Of a stretch of 64,000 bases of DNA, positions 1 through 8,619 are shown piece after piece (the first letter of the stretch is position 1; each line of letters starts with the position of its first letter). Origin of the DNA: NIOZ-UU13 sp964417935 (GTDB lineage Bacteria > Planctomycetota > Phycisphaerae > Sedimentisphaerales > Anaerobacaceae); the NCBI GenBank assembly GCA_964417935.1, contig CAYQKF010000007.1, forward strand, positions 1-64,000. The letters are read 5' to 3'. The notes beneath the pieces are model-generated. The model had not been told where the DNA came from. It ran no database searches and saw only the letters and a program-made list of their open reading frames with translations. The position numbers and the translations under genes are program-made.

Positions 1-124
1 GTTGCGGTTTTGGGGTGGTGGAAGTGCTTATGTGGTATGGGAGGGAGGTGGTTGGTTATTTGGGTCCCCGCTACTCGCTTTGCGAGTAAAGCGCGGAGAT
101 CTTCGCTGCGCTGCGAGGCGGTTT

Positions 125-161
125 ATGTTAGCCTGCTGGCCCCTAAGGAACAGGCTAACAT
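125..161. repeat. Perfect 11-bp inverted repeat
   Basis: ATGTTAGCCTG at 125-135 is mirrored by CAGGCTAACAT at 151-161 with a 15-nt loop. There is no T-run after it on either strand, so it is more like an intergenic palindromic repeat than a terminator. Confidence 0.6.
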
Positions 162-243
162 ACGGATATTTTAACGTATTTCCAAACAATGTCAACAAAA
201 AAATGACCAAAAAAGCACTTTTTTTAACCGCAGATTTCTTGGC

Positions 244-271
244 GCGGCCTCGGGCTTCGCCCATCGGCCGC
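244..271. repeat. Nested GC-rich hairpin
   Basis: An outer stem GCGGCC (244-249) pairs with GGCCGC (266-271), and an inner stem GGGC (252-255) pairs with GCCC (259-262). The architecture matches REP-like palindromes. No gene end is nearby. Confidence 0.5.
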
Positions 272-611
272 AACCAAAAAGTTCTTTCTGTAAAAGTGTC
301 TCATAACTTCTTGTAAATAATGATATTACAATAAGTCAAAACAAAAAACACGCATAAAAAACAAGAATATACAAGATTGTATTACAGATTTTTAACCGCA
401 GATTACGCAGATTATTACGGATTACAAGTAGCGGAAGACAGAAATTGTTTTTGCCAGCAAGTGCGGGGTTGGGTAGTCGTTAGATGAAAGAAATATGGCC
501 GGACACCTTAATTCCCTGTCTCCTCTAATAAAAGACAGGCGACATATGCAGGTGACGGTGTTTATATCATATGCAGTCTAACCACGTTATATTTTTTTTT
601 ACGGCAACCTC

Positions 612-2525
612 TTGCAAATTACCAAACAAAACTTAAACTGTTGGTCTATGGCGAAAAACCCTAAATTGGGTTGCAGTAAAACCTCAATAGATTCACAACT
701 TTTGAAAATAATAAAACAAACAGAGGACCCTGTTAAGCCCACTGTAACCGGCTGGCGATGGTCTTGTCACACTGAGTTTTGGTGTTTCAGACCTGCGTGG
801 AGGAAATTTTACGTAATTACCTTACCATTCGTCTTATTTGGGATCAGTAGACTATGTGTGACGCCTCTCTCCTATGATTACACGCTTCTCACGATTTTAT
901 TAAGGCTAAGTATTCCCATCTTTGTAATCGGTATTTCAATAACTACACTGGCACACAGATTAGGTGAGTCCGGTGATTTTACCGCTGAGTATCTGCATGA
1001 GGCCTGTCGATTGCCGGTTTTTGCCTGTCAAAGTTTCTTGTCAATACTCTTTGCTGTTACTGCTATCGCCTTGCCGAGCGGCTCTCATCTTTTTTTTTAT
1101 TGGGGTAAAGGGATTTTAACATATGCTACACTGGGCAGCACATTGGCAATCGTACCCTCTTTTTTATTTATAATCCTGACATTGATCAGATGTGCAAATC
1201 CCAATGAAGCCATTAAAGCCACAACTAAATACTCTATGACGCGGTTGGTAAATGCATTTGCTAAAGATGCCTATCATAAAATCCGTCAACAATCTGGACA
1301 AACAGAGCAGAATAAAAAAGCAGACAAATACAAACCTCTATCCGAGGAAGAGTGGAACAGTCACTTAATGAAAATCCAGAATGCCTTTAAAAAGGCTGTA
1401 GAAGTCCGTGACCTTGAACAAGTTCAGGCATGGCTACAAATTGTCGCAGAACCTATCCACGATGTATTTGATGTATTTAAAGCATGTAAAGAGTCTCCAT
1501 CTGTCTATGGTCAATATAATTTCGACCCTTCGCGTCTCCACAGGCTATTAAACACATACGCCTTCTCGCTCGATCAATTAATGGTTCTGGAAAAAAGGGC
1601 AAACCTTTGGTTTGTCGAAAGGGGCACACTTCTGATAATCCAAGCAGTTCAGAAAGAAGTTCGCCGACTGTTTAAAAATGAAAATTATTACTGCCTCCGT
1701 CCCTTATGTTGGGTGGTAACTGGCTTATACGCACAATTGCTTAAGTCAAAATATTCCCAAGACCTTCACCGTCAGCGGGCTTACATTGGTAGTTTCTATG
1801 CATATCCCCAGAGTCTTTTAAAAGAATTACCCACTAATTGTCCTGCTGATACTAAGGGTCATTTTCGTGAGATATTACATGAGGGTCTCACCTCATGGCT
1901 TATTACGGCCATAAAAAAGAAAGATAATGAGCTTGTTGAATCTCTCTGTGAAGCCGGGCGGGAACTTGTTTTTGCTGATGAGACCGTCGATCTGAAAACG
2001 GATAAGGCTCTGCTTCAACACCTTGTTTTAGCGGGCAAACTAATTTCAGACCGATTGAATGATAACACTGATACTGTTTCTGCCAAAAACCTTGAGATGC
2101 TTATCTCAGATGACCATAGGTTGCCAAAACTTTCATTGAGAGATCTGGCGATGATATATAAACAAAGCTATCCCACTTTAGCCAGTGATCTATACCGATT
2201 TGTACAAGAACTGGGTGATGCTTGGGAAAGAACACACTATAATCCTTTAAAGGGTTCAGGTTGGTCTACTGGAACACGTTTCTACGGAGGATTGGAACAC
2301 TTTACAAACGGTTTTTTATACGCAGCCGCCTTGATAATGGAACAGAGCGTAAGACCTGACCACATTCCCATCGATATAACCAATGTAAAGACACGATTAA
2401 GCGAATTGATAGACAATCATGCAAAACTGGAAAAAGACGGTGTTGGTGTAATGAAAACATACTTTGATTGGTTGAAAGACTGGATAGATGGATGTGAAAG
2501 AAAAAAGACTGAACAGGATAAATAA
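612..2525 (+). CDS. Membrane protein of unknown function
   Basis: I do not recognise this family. The N-terminal 200 residues contain about four hydrophobic segments (roughly residues 75-90, 95-115, 140-160 and 170-195). A long soluble, mostly helical region of about 430 residues follows, presumably cytoplasmic. It has no enzyme motif I can name. The start is uncertain: TTG at 612 opens the longest frame, while ATG at 648 would begin the protein MAKNPKLG; neither has a clear Shine-Dalgarno. The gene stands alone between two palindrome-rich non-coding regions, so context gives no hint of its role. Codon use looks like a real gene over the whole length. Confidence 0.6.
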   Translation: MQITKQNLNCWSMAKNPKLGCSKTSIDSQLLKIIKQTEDPVKPTVTGWRWSCHTEFWCFRPAWRKFYVITLPFVLFGISRLCVTPLSYDYTLLTILLRLSIPIFVIGISITTLAHRLGESGDFTAEYLHEACRLPVFACQSFLSILFAVTAIALPSGSHLFFYWGKGILTYATLGSTLAIVPSFLFIILTLIRCANPNEAIKATTKYSMTRLVNAFAKDAYHKIRQQSGQTEQNKKADKYKPLSEEEWNSHLMKIQNAFKKAVEVRDLEQVQAWLQIVAEPIHDVFDVFKACKESPSVYGQYNFDPSRLHRLLNTYAFSLDQLMVLEKRANLWFVERGTLLIIQAVQKEVRRLFKNENYYCLRPLCWVVTGLYAQLLKSKYSQDLHRQRAYIGSFYAYPQSLLKELPTNCPADTKGHFREILHEGLTSWLITAIKKKDNELVESLCEAGRELVFADETVDLKTDKALLQHLVLAGKLISDRLNDNTDTVSAKNLEMLISDDHRLPKLSLRDLAMIYKQSYPTLASDLYRFVQELGDAWERTHYNPLKGSGWSTGTRFYGGLEHFTNGFLYAAALIMEQSVRPDHIPIDITNVKTRLSELIDNHAKLEKDGVGVMKTYFDWLKDWIDGCERKKTEQDK

Positions 2526-2910
2526 GCGTAATCTATAACCTATGTTATCGGTTTGTACCCCAAATAATCCCCCCAGCACAGGACTGGGGGCTATATAAAA
2601 GGACGGGAAATTGAGATTTTTCGGTGCCTTATAGGCACGTAAGTATTTGCTCCTAATGAACTAAGAAATCGCATTGGGCACGATGTTATCTGTAATTGTT
2701 GTAATAGAAACATGTTATCGCGATTCAGCCAATATCTTAGTTTATTTTACATGCATCCTTAGAATCAGGTGAGGTGCTCGCAATGACCCCGCACTAATTA
2801 GACGTGAGTTAGCACTCAATAAGTGCGGGGCAAGCAACCCCGTGTTGCCAGAGAAATTAGCCACACCCGAAAATAAAAATCGAAGATCCCTTCTAACAGG
2901 GAAAACTATT

Positions 2911-2951
2911 CACCTGTACCTGCGCCACCTGTGGCAAGGTAACCACAGGTG
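2911..2951. repeat. CACCTGTACC palindromic repeat, copy 1
   Basis: Begins CACCTGTACCTGCG and closes with ACAGGTG; inside it CACCTGTGG (2926-2934) pairs perfectly with CCACAGGTG (2943-2951). A related element lies at 3186-3223. Confidence 0.5.
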
Positions 2952-3067
2952 CATGCAGGAGAACATATACAAAAATCGCTTCCATTCGACTACGCTCAGG
3001 ACAAGTATTTTTTGCTTTTGCCGTCAGGCATCCTGCGGATTGACAGCATTTGGCCAAACCGGTAAAA

Positions 3068-3159
3068 TGACAGCAAAGCTGTCATTCTGAGCGGAACGCA
3101 GTGGAGCGAAGAATCTCTTTGCTGCACAGGAGATGAGATTCTTCGGCTGCGCCTCAGAA
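3068..3159. repeat. REP-like TCATTCTGAGC palindrome, copy 1 (short)
   Basis: The element has TTCTGAG (3085-3091) facing CTCAGAA (3153-3159). An 11-bp inner stem CGAAGAATCTC (3107-3117) pairs with GAGATTCTTCG (3135-3145). A TGACAGC/GCTGTCA hairpin (3068-3084) abuts its left side. Longer relatives are at 25736-25839 and 46461-46564. Confidence 0.65.
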
Positions 3160-3180
3160 CGACACGTAAGTGTCGTTTTT
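3160..3180 (+). terminator. Terminator-like hairpin with T-run
   Basis: CGACAC (3160-3165), a GTAA tetraloop, GTGTCG (3170-3175), then five T. The shape is that of an intrinsic terminator on the plus strand, although no gene ends immediately before it. It may be part of the neighbouring repeat cluster. Confidence 0.35.
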
Positions 3181-3185
3181 GAACT

Positions 3186-3223
3186 CACCTGTACCCGCGT
3201 TTTCTGTGCGGGTAGCACAGGTG
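3186..3223. repeat. CACCTGTACC palindromic repeat, copy 2
   Basis: CACCTGT (3186-3192) pairs with ACAGGTG (3217-3223), with an inner CCCGC/GCGGG stem. It is a diverged relative of the element at 2911-2951, sharing the opening TCACCTGTACC and the closing CACAGGTGC. Confidence 0.5.
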
Positions 3224-3277
3224 CGGGCAACCTTTACTGCGAAGCTGTTCAGCAGGAGAAAAGAAGGCATTTGAATG

Positions 3278-3323
3278 CCCGCCAACGGCGGGTTTTGTTC
3301 AGAACCCAGCGTTGCTGGGTCGA
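3278..3323. repeat. 46-bp double-hairpin repeat, copy 1
   Basis: Two tandem hairpins: CCCGCC-AAC-GGCGGG (3278-3292) and ACCCAGC-GTT-GCTGGGT (3304-3320), ending in CGA. The same two hairpins, with a different 11-nt spacer but the same total length, occur at 5692-5737. This copy ends only 10 bases before the sulfatase start codon. Confidence 0.7.
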
Positions 3324-3333
3324 GGGTACAATT

Positions 3334-4764
3334 ATGAACAGACGACAATTTTTAGCTACTTTGGGTGCAGCGGCAGTCCGCCTGGGCGGATTAACTCTGC
3401 CATCCTGTGCTTTCGCTGCTAATCCTGCCGTAAAAAGCAAAAGGCCCAATTTTGTCTTCATTTTTGCCGATGACTTAGGCTGGGGAGACTTAGGCTGTTA
3501 CGGAAATCGCCAGATACAAACACCCAACCTGGACCGTCTCGCCAACAACGGCTCGCTGTTCACACAGTTTTACGTCAACGGCTCGGTCTGCTCACCCTCA
3601 CGAACGTCAATTATGACCAGCCATTTCCCTGCACGCCACAGGGTTCACGGCCATTTCGCAACTCATAAGCAGAACGAGGCACGCGCTATGCCCAATTGGC
3701 TCGACCCGGAAGTACATACGGTAACAAGACTGCTCCAATACGCCGGCTACACCACCGGACATTTTGGCAAGTGGCACTTGGGCTCCGGCGAAGGCTCGCC
3801 GACGCCCGGCGATTACGGTATCGATGAGCATTGTACGAGGTCTTCTTCCGGTCCGCAGTTCGAAGGTACGTCCGACCCGTATTTCCGCGCCAAATCCACC
3901 GGTCAGATTGTTGATAAAACTATCGAGTTTATCGAAAAGAACCGTGACAAGCCCTTCTATGTAAACGTATGGACGCTCGTTCCACACGCCACACTTCATC
4001 CAACCGATGAGCAAATGAAACCCTACCAGCGATATGCGCCAAGAGGTGTCCCCTATAAGGGTGTAAAGCAGATTTATTATGCCTCGGTTTCCGACCTGGA
4101 TAACCAAATCGGCAGATTGATTAAGAAAATCGACGAAATGGGTTTGGCCGACAATACCATGATTGCATTTTCCAGTGACAACGGCCCGGAAGACCTGAAT
4201 ATTGGCAACGCCGTCCATAGTGGCATCGGCAATACAGGCCCGTTTCGCGGACGAAAACGAAGCATATACGAAGGTGGCATTCGTATGCCGTTCATCGTCC
4301 GTTGGCCCGGGCACACACCGGCCGACAGGGTGGATGACATAACTGTTATTGCAGCCGTCGATTGGCTCCCTACCATTTGTAGTTTAGCCAACGTTAAACT
4401 CCCCAACGACCTGAACCCTGACGGCGAAGATATGTCGCGGGCAATTCTGGGCAAACCCAAACGGCGAACCAAACCGTTAATGTGGGAATGGCGATTCCGA
4501 ATCTTCGGCGATATGGTCCACAGATGCCCGATGCTGGCCATTCGGGACGGAAAGTGGAAGCTGCTGATGAATCCCGACCGCAGCCGAGTCGAATTATATG
4601 AAATTCCTAAGAACCCAACAGAGTTGGATAACGTTGCCGGTCAGCATCCAGATATAGTGAAACAACTTTCACAACAACTGCTGAAATGGCAGGCAACCCT
4701 TCCCCCCGGACCTGTCGAAGAGGCGGCCGGCTCAAACGCTTACCCCTGGCCCAAAGGCCGGTAA
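3334..4764 (+). CDS. Tat-exported sulfatase (arylsulfatase A-like)
   Basis: Predicted to hydrolyse sulfate esters on polysaccharides or glycosaminoglycans outside the cytoplasm. The ATG at 3334 gives 476 residues beginning with a twin-arginine leader (MNRRQFLATLG, hydrophobic stretch, cleavage near residue 29). The metal-binding pair FADD is at residues 44-47 and the formylglycine motif CSPSR at 86-90, so Cys86 would be converted to formylglycine by a maturase not seen in this window. The later SSDNGPE and GKWKLL segments are also typical of the family. A frame open further upstream runs through the repeat region and is not used here. The substrate cannot be told from sequence. Sulfatases are strongly expanded in Planctomycetes. 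Confidence 0.9.
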   Translation: MNRRQFLATLGAAAVRLGGLTLPSCAFAANPAVKSKRPNFVFIFADDLGWGDLGCYGNRQIQTPNLDRLANNGSLFTQFYVNGSVCSPSRTSIMTSHFPARHRVHGHFATHKQNEARAMPNWLDPEVHTVTRLLQYAGYTTGHFGKWHLGSGEGSPTPGDYGIDEHCTRSSSGPQFEGTSDPYFRAKSTGQIVDKTIEFIEKNRDKPFYVNVWTLVPHATLHPTDEQMKPYQRYAPRGVPYKGVKQIYYASVSDLDNQIGRLIKKIDEMGLADNTMIAFSSDNGPEDLNIGNAVHSGIGNTGPFRGRKRSIYEGGIRMPFIVRWPGHTPADRVDDITVIAAVDWLPTICSLANVKLPNDLNPDGEDMSRAILGKPKRRTKPLMWEWRFRIFGDMVHRCPMLAIRDGKWKLLMNPDRSRVELYEIPKNPTELDNVAGQHPDIVKQLSQQLLKWQATLPPGPVEEAAGSNAYPWPKGR

Positions 4765-4830
4765 CTCGTGTAAAACATTGTACCGAGAAAATCATAAATC
4801 TAAAATCTAAATTATGACGGTGAATAACTG

Positions 4831-5538
4831 GTGGCTGATAAAAGAGCAGTACTTTTACTAAGCGGCGGCCTTGATTCAGCTACAACTTTGGCCATAGCCC
4901 GCAGTGAAGGTTTTGAGTGTTACGCCTTGACCTTTCGGTACGGCCAGCGACATAAGCGGGAAGTCGAAGCCGCAAAGAAAATAGCCGACTCTCTGGGAAC
5001 GGCTGAGCATCGCATTATCGATATTGACTTAGCTGTCTTTGGCGGCTCAGCCCTGACCGATTTAACCATTGAAGTACCAAAGGACAGAGCCGATTTGGGT
5101 AACTACGACCAGATTCCACCAACCTATGTGCCTGCCCGAAATACGATTTTTTTAAGTTATGCACTTGCCTGGGCTGAAGTGCTGCGCGTCTTTGACATCT
5201 TCATCGGCGTCAACACAACCGACTACAGCGGTTATCCCGACTGCCGGGGTGAATTTATCGCCGCCTTTGAGAAAACCGCCAACCTCGCAACCGCAACCGC
5301 CGTTCGGCGTAAAGGCCGATACAAAATACACACTCCGATTATAGATATGACAAAAGCCGAAATTATCCTCACCGGTACAAAGCTCGGCGTCGATTTTGCC
5401 CTGACGCATAGCTGCTACGACCCGGACCAGCAAGGCAGAAGCTGCGGTCGATGCGACTCCTGTAGATTAAGATTAAAGGGCTTTGCCGAAGCGGGGCTAA
5501 AAGACCCAATTGAATATCGAATAACGAACACCGAATAA
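4831..5538 (+). CDS. queC: 7-cyano-7-deazaguanine synthase QueC
   Basis: Catalyses the ATP-dependent conversion of 7-carboxy-7-deazaguanine to preQ0 in queuosine biosynthesis. The PP-loop motif SGGLDS is at residues 11-16, and a zinc-binding set of four cysteines lies near residues 195-215 (SCYDP...CGRCDSC), both hallmarks of QueC. Length (235 residues) is normal. The start is GTG at 4831; the ATG at 4814 is in another frame. queE, which makes its substrate, follows after a 239-bp spacer of repeats. Confidence 0.93.
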   Translation: MADKRAVLLLSGGLDSATTLAIARSEGFECYALTFRYGQRHKREVEAAKKIADSLGTAEHRIIDIDLAVFGGSALTDLTIEVPKDRADLGNYDQIPPTYVPARNTIFLSYALAWAEVLRVFDIFIGVNTTDYSGYPDCRGEFIAAFEKTANLATATAVRRKGRYKIHTPIIDMTKAEIILTGTKLGVDFALTHSCYDPDQQGRSCGRCDSCRLRLKGFAEAGLKDPIEYRITNTE

Positions 5539-5691
5539 CGAATATCGAAATACGAAGCACGAAACTATGAAAAGCACGAAGCACGAAATTCGAAGCACGA
5601 AACAATATTAAATATCCAAAATCCAAATTACCAAAATATTGAGTTTTTAAAAATTCGAGCATTTGAATTTTGAATTTGTTTCGAATTTCGA
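5539..5691. repeat. Degenerate short tandem repeat spacer (ACGAA-type)
   Basis: The spacer between queC and queE is a run of imperfect units such as CGAATAACGAA, CGAAATACGAAGCACGAA and TTCGAAGCACGAA, passing into AATATCCAAAATCCAAATT. Shorter stretches of the same flavour lie just before other genes (4785-4815, 42943-42964, 44482-44524). I see no gene in it. Confidence 0.6.
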
Positions 5692-5737
5692 CCCGCCAAC
5701 GGCGGGTATCGATCGGAACCCAGCGTTGCTGGGTCGA
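5692..5737. repeat. 46-bp double-hairpin repeat, copy 2
   Basis: CCCGCC-AAC-GGCGGG (5692-5706) followed by ACCCAGC-GTT-GCTGGGT (5718-5734) and CGA, the same arrangement and length as 3278-3323. It ends 40 bases before the queE start. Confidence 0.7.
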
Positions 5738-5777
5738 ATTTCGGATTTATTTCTGAAGTGATTTATCTAATTCGACA

Positions 5778-6458
5778 ATGATAATAAACGAAATTTTCTA
5801 TTCCTTGCAGGGCGAAGGATTCTTAGCCGGCGTTCCCGGTGTTTTCGTGCGTTTAGCTGGTTGTCCCTTGCGATGTAAGTGGTGCGATACAAAGTACGCC
5901 TGGGACCAAAGAGCAGGACAGGATTATAGCATTGACAAAATCGCACAAACTATCAAGCAATGGCCATGCAAGTTCATTGTAATAACCGGCGGTGAGCCGA
6001 TGATAAATTCAGACCTGCCACAGTTAGTGCTCCAGCTAAAAGCCGCCGACAAACACATAACAATCGAGACCGCAGGAATAGCATTTATACCGGATTTGGC
6101 CTGTGATTTGATGAGTATCAGTCCGAAATTGAGTAATTCGGCGCCGACCGACCCTGAACTTGCCGCCGCCCACGAAGATTCACGGTTGGACATAGCCGTC
6201 CTGCGCAAGCTGATTGATAATTATAAATATCAACTAAAATTCGTCGTTGATTCAGAAGCTGACTTGCCTGAAATACAGCAGACCTTAGAGAAAATTGGAA
6301 ACGTCGATTCCGATAATGTAATGCTTATGCCGCAGGCAACGACAAGAGATGAGCTTTCAGCCAAATCGCAGACGGTCGCTGATATGTGCAAATACACCGG
6401 CTTCGTATTTTGCCAGCGCCTCCAGGTCTTGCTCTGGAATAATCAAAAAGGCAGATAA
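5778..6458 (+). CDS. queE: 7-carboxy-7-deazaguanine synthase QueE (radical SAM)
   Basis: Radical SAM enzyme that rearranges 6-carboxy-tetrahydropterin to 7-carboxy-7-deazaguanine, the step before QueC. The cluster motif C-x3-C-x2-C is Cys29, Cys33 and Cys36 (GCPLRCKWC), preceded by the family signature EIFYSLQGEG at residues 5-14, and a TGGEP motif follows near residue 72. Length 226 is usual for QueE. It starts at ATG 5778 and pairs functionally with queC upstream; queD and queF are not in the window. Confidence 0.93.
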   Translation: MIINEIFYSLQGEGFLAGVPGVFVRLAGCPLRCKWCDTKYAWDQRAGQDYSIDKIAQTIKQWPCKFIVITGGEPMINSDLPQLVLQLKAADKHITIETAGIAFIPDLACDLMSISPKLSNSAPTDPELAAAHEDSRLDIAVLRKLIDNYKYQLKFVVDSEADLPEIQQTLEKIGNVDSDNVMLMPQATTRDELSAKSQTVADMCKYTGFVFCQRLQVLLWNNQKGR

Positions 6459-6484
6459 CCGAGTCCGGTCATATCCGGTTTTTT
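6457..6484 (+). terminator. Possible intrinsic terminator after queE
   Basis: AACCG (6457-6461) can pair with CGGTT (6476-6480), followed by a run of T to 6484. The stem is short with a 14-nt loop, so this is a weak call. Confidence 0.35.
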
Positions 6485-6503
6485 AAGAGTTTACTCTAAA
6501 AGT

Positions 6504-6532
6504 TTGACATATTTGACACAGCCTCATATCAT
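6504..6532 (+). promoter_or_regulatory. Sigma-70-like promoter for gpmI
   Basis: TTGACA at 6504-6509 and TATCAT at 6527-6532 with a 17-nt spacer: a consensus -35 and a five-of-six match at -10. A transcript from here would begin near 6539 and carry the hairpin 6560-6580 in its leader. Confidence 0.55.
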
Positions 6533-6559
6533 ATTAACCTGATTTGGCTGGACCCTAAG

Positions 6560-6580
6560 AGACGAGGTAATACCTCGTCT
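6560..6580 (+). promoter_or_regulatory. Leader hairpin before gpmI
   Basis: AGACGAGGT (6560-6568), AAT loop, ACCTCGTCT (6572-6580): a perfect 9-bp stem between the putative promoter and the start codon at 6609. It lacks a T-run, so an mRNA-stability or regulatory leader element is as likely as a terminator. Confidence 0.4.
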
Positions 6581-6608
6581 TCGTTGCTATTGATTGAAAG
6601 GTTTTTTT

Positions 6609-8183
6609 ATGGCGAAACGAAAAGTAACTTTAAAAAATAAGCCGTTTGTATTAATCATTCGCGACGGATGGGGCTACAACCCAAACAGCGATGAAGATGA
6701 ATATAATGCCGTCAAGTGTGGAAATACTCCTGTAGATGATATGCTGATGGCCGAGTATCCCAACTGCCTTATCCACACCAGCGGCAAAGACGTGGGCCTT
6801 CCGGACGGAACAATGGGCAACAGCGAAGTAGGACATCAAAATATCGGCGCCGGCAGAATCGTCCCCCAGGAATCCGTAAGAATCAGCAGAGCTATTCGCG
6901 ACGGCTCTTTCTTCGAGAATAAAGAATTTCACAATTTAATCAAATTCGTGAAAAACAACAATGGCAAAATGCACGTTATGGGCCTGTGCAGTAACATCGG
7001 AGTACACTCGCTTTTAGACCACCTCTACGGCCTGCTCAAGCTGGCAAAAAGAAACGATGTGAACGATGTTTTTATCCACGCATTTACCGATGGCCGGGAT
7101 TCACCGCCGGATAGTGGAGCAGGATATATCGCCGATATTGAAAAAAAGTCAGGGGAAATAGGCGTAGGCGAAATCGCAACCGTTATGGGCAGATTCTATG
7201 CGATGGACCGCGATAGCCGGTGGGAGCGTGTACAAAAGGCTTATGAATGTATGAGGATAGGCAAGGGGAACAAAGCAGCCAGCGCAGCAGAGGCGGTTGC
7301 AAAAAGTTATGAAAAAGAAGTAACCGATGAATTTATCGAGCCGACGTGCATTGTCAATGAAGACAACGAACCGCTAACCACTATCGACGACGGCGACGGC
7401 GTAATTTTCTTCAACTTCCGCGGCGACAGGCCCCGTGAAATTACACGAGCGTTTGTTGAGCCAGACTTCAAAGAATTTGCCAGAACAACCAAACCAGATA
7501 TATATTTCGTCTGTACGACCGAATACGATGCCACTATACCCGCGGCGGTGGCGTTTCCAAAACTGCCAAAAATGAAAAATATCTTGGGGGCATACTGGGG
7601 CTCTCTGGGTCTGAAACAATTTCGCTGCGCCGAGACTGAAAAATACGCGCACGTTACTTTCTTCTTCAACGATTATACCGAAAAACCGTTCACCGGCGAA
7701 GACCGGCAAATTGTGCCTTCGCCGCGAGTTCGAACATACGACCTAAAGCCCGAGATGAGCATTTACGAGGTTACTGACGTTGTACTGGAAAGACTTGACA
7801 CCAATAAATACGATGTGGTAGTGGTCAACTTTGCCAATCCGGATATGGTCGGCCACACCGGCGTATTGTCCGCAGCGATAAAAGCGGCCGAGGCGGTTGA
7901 CGAATGCGTGGGCAGGATATTGGACAAGGTCAAGACTCTGGGCGGGGCGGCTGTAATCACCGCCGACCACGGCAATTTCGAGAAAATGATAGACGGCAGC
8001 CCGGACAACCCACATACCGCCCATACAATTGGCGATGTACCTTTGGTTATATTCGACGAACGCTACAAAGGCTGCGAGCTCCGTGAAGGCGGCAGATTAG
8101 CCGACATAGGGCCTACCCTGCTGGAGATGATGGGCCTGCCCCAACCTGAGGAAATGACCGGCCAATCGCTGCTTGCGAAATAA
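6609..8183 (+). CDS. gpmI: 2,3-bisphosphoglycerate-independent phosphoglycerate mutase
   Basis: Interconverts 3- and 2-phosphoglycerate in glycolysis and gluconeogenesis. It is a cytosolic alkaline-phosphatase-superfamily enzyme needing two divalent metals. The N-terminal metal site is IIRDGWG (residues 16-22), and the phosphorylated serine is Ser72 in MGNSEVGH. C-terminal metal motifs include NPDMVGHTG and TADHGN. I chose ATG 6609 (524 residues) over an upstream TTG because GAAAGG lies about 8 bases before it. Length matches the family. Confidence 0.93.
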   Translation: MAKRKVTLKNKPFVLIIRDGWGYNPNSDEDEYNAVKCGNTPVDDMLMAEYPNCLIHTSGKDVGLPDGTMGNSEVGHQNIGAGRIVPQESVRISRAIRDGSFFENKEFHNLIKFVKNNNGKMHVMGLCSNIGVHSLLDHLYGLLKLAKRNDVNDVFIHAFTDGRDSPPDSGAGYIADIEKKSGEIGVGEIATVMGRFYAMDRDSRWERVQKAYECMRIGKGNKAASAAEAVAKSYEKEVTDEFIEPTCIVNEDNEPLTTIDDGDGVIFFNFRGDRPREITRAFVEPDFKEFARTTKPDIYFVCTTEYDATIPAAVAFPKLPKMKNILGAYWGSLGLKQFRCAETEKYAHVTFFFNDYTEKPFTGEDRQIVPSPRVRTYDLKPEMSIYEVTDVVLERLDTNKYDVVVVNFANPDMVGHTGVLSAAIKAAEAVDECVGRILDKVKTLGGAAVITADHGNFEKMIDGSPDNPHTAHTIGDVPLVIFDERYKGCELREGGRLADIGPTLLEMMGLPQPEEMTGQSLLAK

Positions 8184-8196
8184 GGAGTAGATAGTA

Positions 8197-8619
8197 ATGA
8201 AACTCGATTTAAGCAGTCTCCGTAAGGCTATTGAGTCTTTGGAAAAAACGTTAAAAGTTGCTGAAAACAAGGAGTTGGCTGCCGGCCTGGACGACGATGC
8301 GAAAGACGCTATCAGAGCGGGGGGTATTCAGAACTTTGAATTCACTTATGAATTGTGCTGGAAGTTTATGAGGCGGTGGCTTGGAATCAATGTCGGCTCG
8401 ACTTATGTTGACGGCGTAACAAGGCGTGAGCTGTTCAGATTAAGCGCAGAAAATCGGCTGATTTCGGATGTTGACCAGTGGATGGAATATCACGATGCCA
8501 GAAACGAAACAACTCATACTTATAATGAGGATACGGCGGATGATGTTTTCGAGACATCGCGTATTTTTCTTGCCGATGCAAAAAAACTGCTCGAAGCGTT
8601 AAAGGAGCGTAATGCTTGA
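8197..8619 (+). CDS. HepT-like HEPN toxin (HI0074 family)
   Basis: Small helical protein of the HI0074/HEPN nucleotidyltransferase substrate-binding family, 140 residues. Near the C-terminal third it carries RNETTHTY, which fits the RX4HXY ribonuclease-type motif of HepT toxins. A GGAG Shine-Dalgarno precedes ATG 8197. The next gene encodes its nucleotidyltransferase partner and overlaps it by 8 bases, the arrangement of a type VII HepT/MntA toxin-antitoxin operon. In characterised systems MntA AMPylates HepT to silence it. Toxicity here is inferred from family and motif. Older annotation would call it a nucleotidyltransferase substrate-binding protein. Confidence 0.82.
   Translation: MKLDLSSLRKAIESLEKTLKVAENKELAAGLDDDAKDAIRAGGIQNFEFTYELCWKFMRRWLGINVGSTYVDGVTRRELFRLSAENRLISDVDQWMEYHDARNETTHTYNEDTADDVFETSRIFLADAKKLLEALKERNA

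Larger units (their letters stand above)
1..611. other. Non-coding stretch with several palindromes
   Basis: I see no convincing gene here. Reading frames in it have no ribosome-binding site and low-complexity products. It does hold clear inverted repeats: an 11-bp stem at 125-135/151-161, a nested hairpin at 244-271 (GCGGCC/GGCCGC outside GGGC/GCCC), a 7-bp hairpin at 515-539 (CCTGTCT/AGACAGG), and a GC-rich hairpin around 66-100. A motif of the form TTAACCGCAGATT occurs twice (about 226-239 and 392-405). These look like decayed mobile or REP-like repeats. Confidence 0.5.
2526..3333. other. Non-coding region packed with palindromes
   Basis: About 800 bases without a credible gene. It contains at least seven inverted repeats: 2570-2590 (CCCCCAG/CTGGGGG), 2787-2830 (9-bp CCCCGCACT stem with a nested TGAGT/ACTCA hairpin), 2826-2842 (CGGGG/CCCCG), 2926-2951 (9-bp CACCTGTGG stem), 3068-3084 (TGACAGC/GCTGTCA), 3085-3159 (REP-like), 3160-3180 (terminator-like) and 3278-3323 (double hairpin also found at 5692). 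The first may be the transcription end of the gene at 612-2525. Confidence 0.6.

Noticed and set aside
2..316. Open frame of 104 codons at the left edge
   Set aside because: No ribosome-binding site, odd Gly/Trp/Arg-rich product, and it runs through palindromes; a minus-strand frame covers the same DNA. Not coding.
2842..3090. Open frame of 82 codons in the palindrome island
   Set aside because: It crosses three inverted repeats and shows no protein-like pattern.
3607..4314. 235-codon minus-strand frame inside the sulfatase gene
   Set aside because: Antisense shadow of a gene with intact catalytic motifs.
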